Shown piece after piece: positions 7,306-16,079 of a DNA stretch of 16,079 nt (position 1 is the first letter of the stretch; every line of letters starts with the position of its first letter). Source of the DNA: Spirogloea muscicola (lineage: Eukaryota > Streptophyta > Zygnematophyceae > Spirogloeales > Spirogloeaceae). The position numbers were made by a program, and so were the translations under genes. The notes beneath the pieces were generated by a model. It was not told where the DNA came from and searched no databases. It worked only from the letters and a program-made list of their open reading frames with translations. Location of the stretch: the NCBI GenBank assembly GCA_009602725.1, contig WELB01000017.1:275766-291844 (forward strand). Direction: 5' to 3'.

Positions 7306-8304
7306 TTCACGCTGACAATGGAGGTTCCACCCACCTCTGACTCTTTCTCTCGGCGACACCGACTTTCTCTTTCGGCGACAACAACGACATCGACCGCTCT
7401 TCTGATGCGGACAACACCAACAACAACATCAACCGCTCATCAAATGCGGACAACCACAACAACGGCGTGACTACAAGGGCCCAAGCCTACGCGCGACGCC
7501 AACTAGCCGAAGACCTTTCAAGGCGCGACGAGGGATGCCCATCTACAGGTACCTCAACCACCAAAAAGACCGTCAAGGTGGGCGCTATCGAAGCGGTGGC
7601 GGGGCGACCGTGCAGCGGACCATTGGATATGTTCATCTACGGTCAAGACGACTCCAGGGTCGGAAGCGGTCCACGAAGGCCGACAATCCAGCTTAGCCGA
7701 CCAGCGTAGCCAACGGCCCGCATCTGGCCTATCAGGTAGCGCTAGAGTTTCACCACGTTGGGCCCATGTCGGGGCGCGCGCTCTAGGCCAGGCGGTCCGC
7801 TTGGCAATACTCACCCTCCTGCCGCACCTGCGCCCACCGCGCCTGCGCCGATCAAGCCTGCGTCTACTCGCGCCTGCGTCCGCGAGAGAGCAGAGCCCGG
7901 CGCATACGGCGTGCGCGCATAGCGAGCCTTGCGTGTGGACCCGCTGCGACTGCGAGAAGTCGTCATATCTGAGCCGTGAGCAGTCTCGACATTGGACTGT
8001 TCTTGCAAGTCTTCATATCTAGAGTGTTGTGCTCATTGTTTGAGTGCACGTTTCAATTCCGCTTGCTTGCGTGCATCCATTGGCTGCATTGCTTGCCACG
8101 AACACAGAAAAGGTGCGGGCTTGCCCGAGAATCATTGGAAGACTAGGGTAGCGGCCGCCCTTTGGGGGTCCTCGCACGCGTAGTGCTAGGAACAAACATA
8201 CAAGTAGACAGTGATACCTTGAGACTCCGTACGAGTAGATAGGGAGACTTTGAGACTTCAGATACTGGATACCGGTTACTGGGCACTGTCGCGCTTTCCT
8301 TTAT

Positions 8305-8478
8305 GGATACTGCATAGTCAAATTTCACGCGTTCTTGAGTTGTTTATCTGTTGTGATCTTTGGCAACTGACAACAACTGTTGACCTTTATCAGACAGTTC
8401 GTCCTGTCAGCTGACCAAGGTTTGTTGTCGTCTAGACCTATCGACGTCATTTCGCACCGACGCCTACTCGCACGACAG
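8305..8478 (+). repeat. Truncated second LTR, directly abutting the right LTR
   Basis: Positions 8306-8478 match 6951-7123 with six substitutions (about 96.5% identity). This copy is therefore clearly more diverged than the two LTRs of the main element (99.5%) and comes from another insertion or subfamily member. It keeps only the 5' end of the LTR and stops at the centre of the 18-bp palindrome. Apart from one base (8305), nothing separates it from the right LTR. Confidence 0.92.
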
Positions 8479-8830
8479 TGCCGAGCCCAGTGCCCTTCTT
8501 ACCATGCGGAAAGAAAAAGCGTGGCCAATTCAAGGCAACAAAGACAAAACGTACAGTCAACCCCTGCCTAAGGTTGTACGGTCGGTTGGGGAGGTTTGTA
8601 TAACGATAAACTGGATATAACGGTACAGGTCGCACGGTCCCGTTGCACGATCCCTCGCACGGCCCGTCGCACGGTCCGTCCGTCGCACGCCGTCGCACGG
8701 TCCGCCGCATGGTCCGTCCGCACGGTCCCTCCATAAAGAATGCGTGTTATTAAGAGATATCAATAGGTATAAGCTTATACTTTGAGAAGATTATATAAGG
8801 TATGGAAGTATAGAGGATTATAATCTTATA
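8479..8830. other. Non-coding stretch with GC-rich minisatellite and AT-rich patch
   Basis: No gene recognised. Unique-looking sequence (8479-8628) is followed by a minisatellite (8629-8731). An AT-rich patch (about 8735-8830) then begins; it includes the 14-bp palindrome gtataagcttatac at 8767-8780 and several TTATA/TATAAG motifs. Confidence 0.5.
8629..8731. repeat. Minisatellite, ~12-bp unit GGTCCGTCGCAC
   Basis: Eight or nine degenerate copies of a 10-16 bp unit built on cgcacggtcc/gtccgtcgcac follow one another without spacer. Units vary by small deletions, as expected from slippage. Confidence 0.8.
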
Positions 8831-8855
8831 CTGGCAAACCGACTCGGTTTGCCAG
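8831..8855. repeat. Perfect hairpin, 12-bp arms, 1-base centre
   Basis: Arms ctggcaaaccga and tcggtttgccag are exact reverse complements around a single C, in an otherwise AT-rich stretch. It could be a transposon end, a protein site or the remnant of a small inverted-repeat element. No matching partner is seen elsewhere in the window. Confidence 0.8.
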
Positions 8856-10805
8856 AATTCGATAATGTTATATAGGATATAAGCTAGTGGAGGATAACCT
8901 TAGACAGGGTTGACTGTGGTGCAGAGAAATGGGGGCCTTGTCAAATTCTAACTTGTCATCTGCCGGTGCCCTCCCCCGACCCCGTTCCTCCTGTCAAAAG
9001 AAGAAGAAGAAGGCTCGCCCATAGAGAAAGAGGGGCTGGCAAAGCCAGCCCAAAAAGAATGGACAATGTCCAAAGCCGAAGAATGAGATGCCGAGGAAGG
9101 ACTCCCCTACTCTACCAATCACGACAACATATTAGGAAAGCTCAGTACCCGCGAGTGAGCAACATCAAATCCGAGTAGCTCGAGGCAAGGAAGGAGGCAC
9201 TCCGCCGAGACCCGGAGGCAGCGGCCAGAGCGCGTCCTGCGCGCGTGTGGACAGCGTGGGCAAGGGATCGCTGGAACGATACCGCCAAGCGCATGCGAAA
9301 GACCTGGGCGAGCGACCCGGCGGCGTTGAAGCCGGGCAGCGCCCCGGGCGGACCCGACCGCTGATCAATAGCCTGACGAGCAAGCCGCTGGAGGAGATCC
9401 AGCCAGCGACTGCCGAAGGCCCCGTGAACATCTATCGCCAGGGCCGCGAACTCATCACCGACCGGGTGATCGGCATATTTTTCCTCTTTTGCCCGGGCTG
9501 CCAGGCCTACCGCATGCCCTGCAAACGACGCCGACCTGGTGGGGTTGCCGGAGTCGTAGCTGTCAAAGCTCAGAAAAGTGCAGGCGCCTGCAAGTAGAAG
9601 CAGCTCTTTCTAAGGGGCGAGAGCTGTGAAAAGCCAGCCCATAGAGCATTCAAGAAGGTCCAAAGGAGCCGGCAATACGTGGAAGCTCTTCCAAAGGAAA
9701 AGTGGCTGAAGGTGCTGGACCTCCCCGCCCCGCTAATCGTGCTGTTGACCAGCAACAAGCTCGATACGATAAAGCTTGGACTTCCGACTGCCCAGCTTTG
9801 TTGCAGATGTTACACATGCGAGTGTCTCTTGAGCACCATAGTCTTCTGCTCGCATCTTGTATTGGGCGCCCTCTCGGGGGCTGTCGGGCTTTGCGCTGTG
9901 CCTAGTCATCCCTTATACGACCTTGTCCAAAAGCTGGCTGTCAAGATTACAACCCCGGCCCTTTCGTTGAGCTGCTCGCCTGACAGCGACAGCTGATTCT
10001 CCTTCCATCCTGACACCACCTCACCTTAAGACTTAGTGCTCTTCTGAGAGGGCCCCTGCACTATTGGGCGGAATCGCTTCAATTGAGAGGCTATCATATA
10101 GCCAGTAAGCTGATCAAAAGCATGCCTGACTGTACGGGAGAGGTACTTCGAGTAGTTAAGGGCCAACCTGGCTGGGCCTCCTGTGCATTTCTCCGACAGA
10201 CAGTCCTCTTAAAATTGAAACATTACACGTACAGTGCTTAGGAAAAGCAATACGTCCTGTAAATACCAATACAAGCAGGACATCCCTCCCATCTCCAAAG
10301 TATGAAGCACTGACCACTCCATACTTCATAATTCACATTCTCTGAAGCAAAAAGCATTTGCGACTCAGGTCTTATCATTCACATGTCTAGAATTCAGGAA
10401 TTAGGAAGTGATACCACATTCAGCGTGGGTGTTGTCTCGCATCCACACGGCCATCTAGAAGCTTTGTCACAGCTCTCTGCTGAGTCACAATCCACTTTCT
10501 GTATTACCGCTGGTGTTATGAAGCACTTTACCCTACTTGAGTAGCTCCAGTCTAGATAGCAGTCAGCTTTCCTTGACCGGCGGTGATGAGTTTTTGAATC
10601 ATCATCTCTTTCAGACCTAGTGGATGGTAGCCGATGCCTGTTAGATGGCGGCAAACATTGCAGTTGGTGCTCATACCTTGGAGTGCTTGCCTCAATTTGG
10701 CTGGGAGCGAAATTTCCGTGTCTTTGAATCAACCGAAGGCCACATGGCCGAGTACAAAGGCAAGCACATCTGCAGACCTGGATAACCTACAGCAGATTGA
10801 CCCGC
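8856..10805. other. About 1.95 kb without a recognisable gene
   Basis: Plus-strand frame 2 is open from 8966 to a TAG at 9176-9178 and again to 9362-9364. The second part is rich in Arg, Ala and Trp (for example RVWTAWARDRWNDTAKRMRK), which looks protein-like. An overlapping frame is open at 9247-9597. None resembles a family I know, so they may be exon or transposon debris. A possible splice acceptor (ttgttgcag) lies near 9800. From about 9980 to 10800 I see nothing I can name. Confidence 0.35.
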
Positions 10806-11687
10806 TCAGTGACCACGGGTCAAAACATAAAGGACGCTAATGGATGCCTGAATACTAGATGTCAGATACGATGCCCTTCTGCCACCAACTAGAGCTCGCC
10901 CAGCTTTCTGGTGCAAAGCATTAGCCTGAGCACGCTGCAAACAGGCCGAAAATCGTCGTCGCAAGAACAACAGAAATGCAGCTGGCAAGCCCATATCAGC
11001 CGGAAACACATCTGCACGTCGTGTGTAGCCTAGATTGGTAATATTCTGAAGGAAAGTGTGGAAACGACCCAAATAGCCAAAGATGTCCACTGCCGCTGGC
11101 AGGAGCTGATCGCATTGTGGGTAATTGGAGTAGTGCTGCAGCTTTCTTTGTTCTGCACCGCCCACTGCGTGGCTAGCGATGTGTGTCGATGCTGGACCTT
11201 CATACGCCTCCGTAACAACAACATCGACCAAGGCCCGTGGTCCTTCACCAGCTTGCACGCCCACAATGTCAAGTGTGCGGCGACGATGACGACCCTGGGC
11301 GTCCGTGGTGATAGGCATGATGTCGTTGACTTCCACGACCGCACAGTAGCTGGCGTCGCGCATCAAGCCCGCCAGTGCATCGCGGAGGAGGTTGTGGATG
11401 CCCACCACTTCTGGTCCAGTGGGGCATCTCAGCATGTGAGTGGCGATCTCAGCACCCTCTGCACGGAAGCCAAACTCACACTGGCGCACCCCAATCAGGC
11501 AATTAGGTGGGATGCCGAGGAAGAGTTGAAGCGACGTCCGAAAGGCCTCGGAGCTGATGCCGAAGGCGTTGGCGACGGCGTGTGAGGTGATGCAGTCGGT
11601 GGCACCACGTGTGGCTAGGTCAGTAAGCTGGGAGGTAGCCATTGAGGCGCTGTGCTTCTGCAGACGGTGATGATTTAACAGCTTCAT
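10806..11687 (-). pseudogene. C-terminal module of an RLE-type LINE (copy A, frame intact)
   Basis: A 293-codon frame on the minus strand. Residues ~63-99 hold a cysteine/histidine cluster (C63, C70, H84, C88, then H98-N in IHNLLRDALAGLM), resembling the CCHC knuckle that precedes the endonuclease of R2/NeSL/CRE LINEs. Then come RRRTLDIVG (D140), RALVDVVVTEA (D155, E160) and EQRKLQHYSNYP (K182, Y186), the layout of the PD-(D/E)XK restriction-like endonuclease, which nicks the target for reverse transcription. The tail (RRRFSACLQRAQANALHQKAG) matches the other remnants at 13055-14582. A TAA directly precedes the ATG, and no RT domain is visible upstream, so it is a 5'-truncated piece or a domesticated stand-alone frame. 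Assignment rests on motif layout only; a host gene family using this domain is the alternative. Confidence 0.5.
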
Positions 11688-12383
11688 TTAGTGCCGCAGT
11701 GCGTTACATCAATTAGCAAATCCACGTGACTGTTTACTCCTGATCTGTCACCTTCATGTTATGAAAGCTTTAGGACAACCCAGCTATGGACTGATTGCAT
11801 CGTGGAAAAATTTGCCACTCATTCTCAAAGCGGCTCTGCACGTGCACGTGTGTCAGCGGGGCCGATTTCCAAGAGGAGGCTGTAGCGGGCGCAAGAGCCA
11901 AACGAGGTTTGCAAAGATGCACCACTACTCAACTGCTGTCTAGCAAATAAGCAAGCGCAATTACTACCTAGCTCTGCCTGGTGTTGGTGAAGGCTCCGGT
12001 GCTTAGCACCCTTTTGTTCGGCACGCCGGCCATGTCTTTCCTTCTTGATCGAATTTAGGTACAAAGAGGGCCCGGGAGGCTGATGCCGATTGCATACAAT
12101 GGACATCTGCAGTCAAGCTATAATTTTCCTCTCCCCAGTGCTTCCATCCCAGATAACGCAGACGTGTGTTGAATCGCAGCCGCGGAGGTACTTGAACATG
12201 TCGGCAGACGCGAATGCCCATCACATTAGCCCACCCAGTGTGCAACATGCTGAATAAAAATTGAAAGACTTCTTCAGTGAATGGTCAAATTCCTTAAAGG
12301 CATCTCAGGGGACTGGGGTGAGGGATTCACAGTCCGAAGGATTTAATGCCATCTTATTTCTTACTGAGAAACCCAACCGTACA
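11688..12383. other. ~700 bp with no recognised gene
   Basis: Short unsupported frames only. The one notable item is the 12-bp palindrome cacgtgcacgtg at 11839-11850 (two overlapping CACGTG boxes), which may be coincidental. Confidence 0.4.
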
Positions 12384-12930
12384 AGAGGAGGAACTTCGAC
12401 ATTGCAGACCTCCAAAATTGGTATGGTGACTTTTACTTTCTCATACGCATCTGTGAGATCACTTTAAGTCCTGTGTAACAATCTGTACATAGCTGGACTG
12501 TCAATGGCGCAGGAAAGGCTTAACAAATGCCTTGTCAAGCGTAGACGGCTAACCAGACTGACGATCATTGGACAGTCAACTCCGCTTGACAACTTTGACA
12601 TATCATGTGAAGACTAGGCACCTCACCAGTGGCCTTCACCTGCGGGTTGCTTGCCTACCCACGGTGGGTGGTAAGTTGCCGTGAAAGAACAGCTCCAGCA
12701 GAAGGAAAATGTGTCACAAGACAGTCTTCAACACTGAGCTGTGACATAACTCAGCCAATACCTGCTAACTTTGTATGTGACAAGGCATGCCAATTTGACG
12801 ACCCAGCCTTGCAAACAGCCTTGCACAACACTGTCAGGGTTGGGCAAGAAGATCTTACGAGGTGGAGATTGGGGGGGCGAGGGAGGAGGGGAAGGTGGAG
12901 GGGGTCAGGGGGCGAGTCCGGAGGGGGCTA
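12384..12930 (+). repeat. Dispersed repeat of unknown type, copy 1
   Basis: Two blocks recur in the same order and orientation near the window end. Block 1 (about 12384-12475: gaggaggaactt..., attgcagac, ctcatacgcat) matches about 15474-15560. Block 2 (about 12783-12930: gccaa...cccag, gcaaacagc, then G-rich) matches about 15967-16079. The part between (12476-12782) shows no clear match by eye and no recognised gene. Block 2 reads DPALQTALHNTVRVGQEDLTRW here and, in the other copy, MQTAFYSTCKRRAQRESFTR, so an old coding segment is possible. I do not recognise the family. Confidence 0.5.
12867..12928 (+). repeat. G-rich tract with many G3-G7 runs
   Basis: More than six runs of three or more G are separated by short spacers, a layout able to form G-quadruplexes. 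It is followed by GC-rich sequence with an alanine-rich 31-codon frame (12956-13051) that looks like low complexity rather than a gene. Confidence 0.6.
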
Positions 12931-13054
12931 AGGTGTTGTTTTAGACGGCGCTGCCATGGCGGCAACACCAGCGGCTGCAGCGATGACCAAGGTGGAGGCG
13001 GCAGCTGCAGCGGCGGCGGTGGCTGTGCCGAAGAGCCGTGACTTGGACTGACGA

Positions 13055-13559
13055 GCAAAGAGCCCTCGCTCTCCTCAGGAGCTCCGCCCCTCCCCAGTCC
13101 AAGTCTAGCAAGGGAATGGGGGAAAGGAAGTGAAGTATGCTGACCACTGAAAGGAGGACGAGTCCTCCCCCTCGCCATCGACGTCCACCGGGCGTTCGGC
13201 GCTCGGTGGCTCGAGCTCCTGCATCTCGCCAGTCTCGCCAGCGCTATGTCCCGACGTTACCACGGGGAGCAGGCTGACTTCAACGGGGCAGGCTTTCTCG
13301 CCCAGGTGCAAAGAGCCCTCGCTCTCCTCAGGAGCTCCGCCCGTCCCCAGTCCAAGTCTAGCAAGGGAATGGGGGCAAGGAAGTGAAGTATGCTGACCAC
13401 TGAAAGGAGGACGAGTCGTCCCCCTCGCCATCGACGTCCACCGGGCGTTCGGCGCTCGGTGGCTTGAGCTCCTGCATCTCGCCAGTCTCGCCAGCGCTAT
13501 GTCCGACATTACCACGGGGAGCAGGCTGACTTCAACGGGGCAGGCTTTCTCGCCCAGGT
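13055..13559 (+). repeat. 253-bp tandem duplication within an RLE remnant
   Basis: Unit 1 is 13055-13307 and unit 2 is 13308-13559. They differ at a few positions and by one base in a C run (near 13246/13500), i.e. roughly 97% identity. The duplicated piece is not random: with frame changes it encodes KEVKYADH, then LAIDVHRAFGARWLELLHLA and a tail containing ADFNGAGFLAQV. These align with the lysine motif and following region of the RLE module in the other copies. The duplication is younger than the decay of the module. Confidence 0.85.
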
Positions 13560-13743
13560 GTATCGCATGCGCCTGTCAGTCTCGCTGCAAAGGTCAATGG
13601 CAAGCTCGTTGCATCTGCGTGCCGGTCGCGCATCAGCCTCTGATTCTGGCCAGGGGACCGCTGCCAGGAGGCTACTTTCTCCAACCTGCGGCAGAGACAG
13701 AAGGCGCGCGGTGCGCATGAAATTGAAAGGAAGGCCACAATAG
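13308..13743 (+). pseudogene. RLE-module remnant, copy B
   Basis: Starting in repeat unit 2, the sequence encodes pieces of the RLE C terminus: KEVKYADH (the K..KY motif), VPLAIDVHRAFGARW, then, after further frame changes, ADFNGAGFLAQVYRMRLSVS and LHLRAGRA. The same order occurs in copy D (YRMRLSLSLQHSQALAIHQRAGRAL) and copy A. The knuckle and first aspartates are missing upstream, where alanine-rich low-complexity sequence stands instead. After about 13660 the match fades. The frame that contains YRMRL stops at 13741-13743. Several frame breaks make it a dead fragment. Confidence 0.6.
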
Positions 13744-13915
13744 CCTTACAGAAGTCTTGGTAATGGGGTAATGAGCTGGCTAAGGGGGACACTCGATATC
13801 TTCGAGTGAGCACATACATATCTGACAAGCTAAACTGAGGAGCCAGACCACCACCACGGAAGCCATTAGCCTGGCCTAATGCACATCCAGCACGCTGGTG
13901 TATCGCGAGTGTCTG
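13695..13915 (-). pseudogene. RLE-module tail, copy C (left arm of an inverted repeat)
   Basis: On the minus strand this reads LAIHQRAGCALGQANGFRGG, then SLSDMYVLTR and a following non-coding segment. It is the reverse complement, at roughly 80-85% identity by eye, of 14464-14690. The match runs past the stop codon of the module (ccccttagccagctcattacc is shared), so DNA was copied, not just a protein domain. The arms are about 220 bp and stand about 550 bp apart, with module copies facing away from each other. Confidence 0.75.
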
Positions 13916-13959
13916 GAGCGCTGTAGACTCAATGATAGCCGACTCCGACGAAATGTCGA

Positions 13960-14582
13960 GGGAAGTGAACGTAATGCCTCCCACAATCTTCTCAGAGACG
14001 CTATGTATGGCTTGGTGCGCGAGGCAGGTTATCATGCGGCCGATGGAGGTGCCGGGCATCATGCCGGTACTCCAGAAGCGTGGCAGGCCTTACGTCAGGC
14101 GTCTGGATGTGGTGGCCACCCCCCGGAGTGGTGGGCCTCGTCTTCTCCTCGACGTTGTTTTCATCGACGCATTCCAACCAGAGGCACCCACACCGACTGT
14201 GCCAGATTGGGCGACACATCATGCGGAGAGGAAGGAGGAGAGACACTATAATGACCACCCCCAGGGCGACCACTTCTTCCCATGCGCCATGCACATATAC
14301 GGCGGCTACAGAACGAAGTGGTCTTCCCTCCTCCATCGCCTGGCACTGCATGTCGGTGCCCGCCGACGTAGTATTGGGGCCGGTAACTTAGGCCATTCAA
14401 GCGTCCCGCAAGCCAGCTTTGCATGCTATAGAATGCGGCTATCATTGAGTTTGCAGCACTCCCAGGCACTCGCGATTCACCAGCGTGCTGGTCGTGCATT
14501 AGCCCAGGCTAATGGCTTCCGTGGTGGTGGTTTGGCTCCTCTGTATAGCTTGTCAGATATGCATGTGCTCACTCGGGGATAG
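13960..14582 (+). pseudogene. RLE-type LINE C-terminal module, copy D
   Basis: The plus-strand copy starts in frame 2 with SHNLLRDAMYGLVREAGYHA (~13981-14040), the segment after the zinc knuckle. It then shifts to frame 3, giving VRRLDVVATPRSGGPRLLLDVV (two Asp of the RLE core), HAERKEERHYNDHP (Lys/Tyr motif), a helical region, YRMRLSLSLQHSQALAIHQR and the end SLSDMHVLTRG, with TAG at 14580-14582. Each block aligns with copy A on the other strand, including the spacing between the two Asp. The one frame change around 14040 and missing upstream domains mark it as a truncated pseudogene. The catalytic role is inferred from motif layout only. Confidence 0.6.
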
Positions 14583-14695
14583 TAGTGGTGCCCCTTAGCC
14601 AGCTCATTACCCAGTTAACAGGACATTTGTAAGGCCAGGATTGGCCTCCCGTTCAAACTCATGCGCACTGCGCGCCTTCTCTCAAGCGTTGAGCC
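14464..14695 (+). repeat. Right arm of the ~220-bp inverted repeat
   Basis: Reverse-complementary to 13695-13915 through the end of the RLE module, its stop codon and about 100 bp of flank (catgcgcactgcgcgccttct on this side). See copies C and D. Confidence 0.75.
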
Positions 14696-15473
14696 ACTCC
14701 GACCCCCCTGGAGACCTTATTGAGTGAAGACGAGAGAGCCCACGCGCGTCCTCCTTGAGCAGAGCTTTGAGGTGGCTCATGGCTTGCTCATTGGCTGCGC
14801 GTGAAAAACGAGAGACGCCTACTTAACAGGAGGAGATGGTGGGCCAGCGTCCAGTGGGGGCAATTTGCGGGGTTGGCCGGCGTGGCAGAGCGAACCACCA
14901 CCGCTAGCGCATTGTAGTGGCAATGAGCTTCGTGCATTAAGCAGCCCGCTGGTTGTGCAACCCCATGCTGCACATGGACACTCTGGCTACCGTCCTAGAT
15001 TCGTGCTTAATAGGAGGTAGCCAGTTGCGCTGCAATGCTGTGACCAAAACATACACCAAGTGGCAGATTGCTGCTTGACATGTAAGCAACGTCTTGAAGA
15101 TGGTGAAGACTCCCAGTGCTCAGCCCCCTCGGTTGCACTCCAAGCATTGACTCCTCTTACTCAATATGCAGGGGGGCTTGGATGATACCAGCAAATTTGC
15201 ACACAAGATTTTCACTGCAGTCTTTGCAACCAACTCGCCAGTGCTTGCTCCTTTTTCCATAATGTTGATGTGCGAATTGCTGTTAGGGATGAACAGGCAC
15301 TGACTGATAGACACGCACATGCCCATCACAGGAGGCAATCAGGTGACTCATAGCCATAAAGGGCTCAATTCTTTAGTTTCGCTTTTTTGAGGGCCTCTTG
15401 GCCCACTGAATGTAGTAAATCAAAGTACTGAGAGAATAAGATGCTTGGTGTTGCTTGCAGCCGACCTTGATTT
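14696..15473. other. ~780 bp without a recognised gene
   Basis: The minus strand at about 14860-14975 weakly resembles the tail of the RLE module (QPAGCLMHEA versus HQRAGRALAQA, then gtggtggtt), so it may hold a fifth, very decayed fragment. Otherwise nothing is supported. Confidence 0.3.
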
Positions 15474-16079
15474 AAAGGAGGAACTTGGCATTGCAGACAC
15501 CCAAGATGGTCTGTCAATCACTCATACGCATAATCTGACACTCAAATAACAATTTGATCTATCTACACTGTGCTGATGTATCTATCTGCGCTTGTAGAGA
15601 ATTAAGTGAGCCACCAAAGGTTGTGCCAAGAGCATGGTTGTTTCAAGGTGCATTTGTGTATTCTTGGTCGAGGCAACGCAGTTAACGTGGACGAGCAGCT
15701 GTCCACAGGAGTGTGAAATTTGAAGTGACAGCTCAATATGTACCAGTATATATGCCATGAACGTGTCATTGCCTTGATGCCGTGCAGCTAATTGTCAGCC
15801 TGCAAAGCTTGTACTATACAGCCGAGATCAAGCCTGCTAGGATAAGCGGCTCCACTGTAAGTGGGCAGGGAATATATGCTTCGCATTGTGGAGATCAAAT
15901 ACCACCAGAGCTACCTCAACACCATACTCTGGCACTACTTAGCATCACGAGGAGCATTACAGGGGACGAATGCCAACCCAGACATGCAAACAGCTTTTTA
16001 CAGCACTTGTAAGCGCAGAGCACAGAGAGAGAGCTTTACAAGGTGAAGGCGGTGGTGGCGTGGGGGGCGGGGAGGGAGG
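15474..16079 (+). repeat. Dispersed repeat of unknown type, copy 2 (runs off window)
   Basis: Second copy of the repeat at 12384-12930. Block 1 is at 15474-15560 and block 2 at about 15967-16079, about 3.1 kb downstream in the same orientation. The part between (15561-15966) shows no recognised gene and no clear match to the other copy. Block 2 follows an open frame containing LNTILWHYLASRGALQ and MQTAFYSTCKRRAQRESFTR. It ends in a G-rich tract like copy 1 and continues beyond the window. Confidence 0.45.

Larger units (their letters stand above)
6951..8304 (+). repeat. Right LTR, complete (~1,354 bp)
   Basis: The left boundary is the end of the G tract. It is confirmed by a second LTR starting with the same bases at 8306. 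The right boundary is 8304, where identity with 1-934 ends. The LTR therefore starts gatactacatag (or one G earlier) and ends gctttcctttat. I see neither the usual TG...CA ends nor a clear terminal inverted repeat. Inside are an 18-bp palindrome (7115-7132), two related hairpins about 73 bp apart (7213-7232, 7286-7305), tcggcgaca repeats around 7350-7378 and the 39-bp tandem pair (7387-7464). Target-site duplications cannot be checked because the left end is outside the window. Confidence 0.93.

Noticed and set aside
8629-8731. CRISPR-like array
   Set aside because: Units are short, degenerate and contiguous with no spacers, and the context is eukaryotic.
13105-13515. 136-codon minus-strand frame over the tandem duplication
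   Set aside because: It owes its length to the duplication. The plus strand aligns with the RLE module, so the minus frame is a shadow.
13532-14062. Single 176-codon minus-strand gene
   Set aside because: Only its middle (copy C tail) resembles anything; the rest runs over copy B and D sequence in antisense.
16040-16079. Telomere-like G-rich end
   Set aside because: No regular TTTAGGG or TTAGGG units; it matches the G-rich tail of the dispersed repeat instead.

Overview
The window looks like repeat-rich, intergenic nuclear DNA of a eukaryote, most likely a green alga or a relative. The evidence is a gag-pol LTR retrotransposon of the Ty3/gypsy type whose RNase H carries the TDWS variant that I associate with algal elements (memory, not a search), plus several decayed copies of a LINE-like endonuclease domain. 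No host housekeeping gene, tRNA, rRNA or CRISPR array was recognised. Layout: positions 1-8304 hold one Ty3/gypsy element lacking only the first ~420 bases of its left LTR. The order is left LTR (1-934, partial), leader (935-1133), gag with two CCHC zinc knuckles (1134-2813), aspartic protease (frame open from 2764), a low-complexity linker, reverse transcriptase, RNase H, integrase, a C-terminal PHD finger (6762-6896), a G10 polypurine tract (6942-6951) and the complete right LTR (6951-8304). The two LTRs differ at 5 of 934 shared positions with no indels, so insertion was recent; even so, pol is broken by about seven one-base frame changes, one TAG codon and a D-to-E change in the RT catalytic box. 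Immediately after the right LTR comes the first ~173 bases of a second, more diverged LTR (8306-8478), which stops at the centre of an 18-bp palindrome. From 8479 to about 10800 there is a GC-rich minisatellite, an AT-rich patch with a perfect hairpin, and unrecognised sequence. From about 10800 to 14700 lie four related remnants of a C-terminal module resembling the CCHC plus restriction-like endonuclease (RLE) end of R2/NeSL/CRE-type LINEs: one on the minus strand with an uninterrupted 293-codon frame, one on the plus strand carrying a 253-bp tandem duplication, one minus-strand tail, and one plus-strand copy whose tail forms an inverted repeat with it. Two blocks of an unidentified dispersed repeat occur at 12384-12930 and again, in the same order, at 15474-16079. 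The most interesting feature is the PHD finger at the end of pol, where chromoviruses carry a chromodomain; it could direct integration to particular chromatin. Next are a pair of covarying hairpins in the LTR, the LTR-LTR junction, and the nest of RLE remnants.
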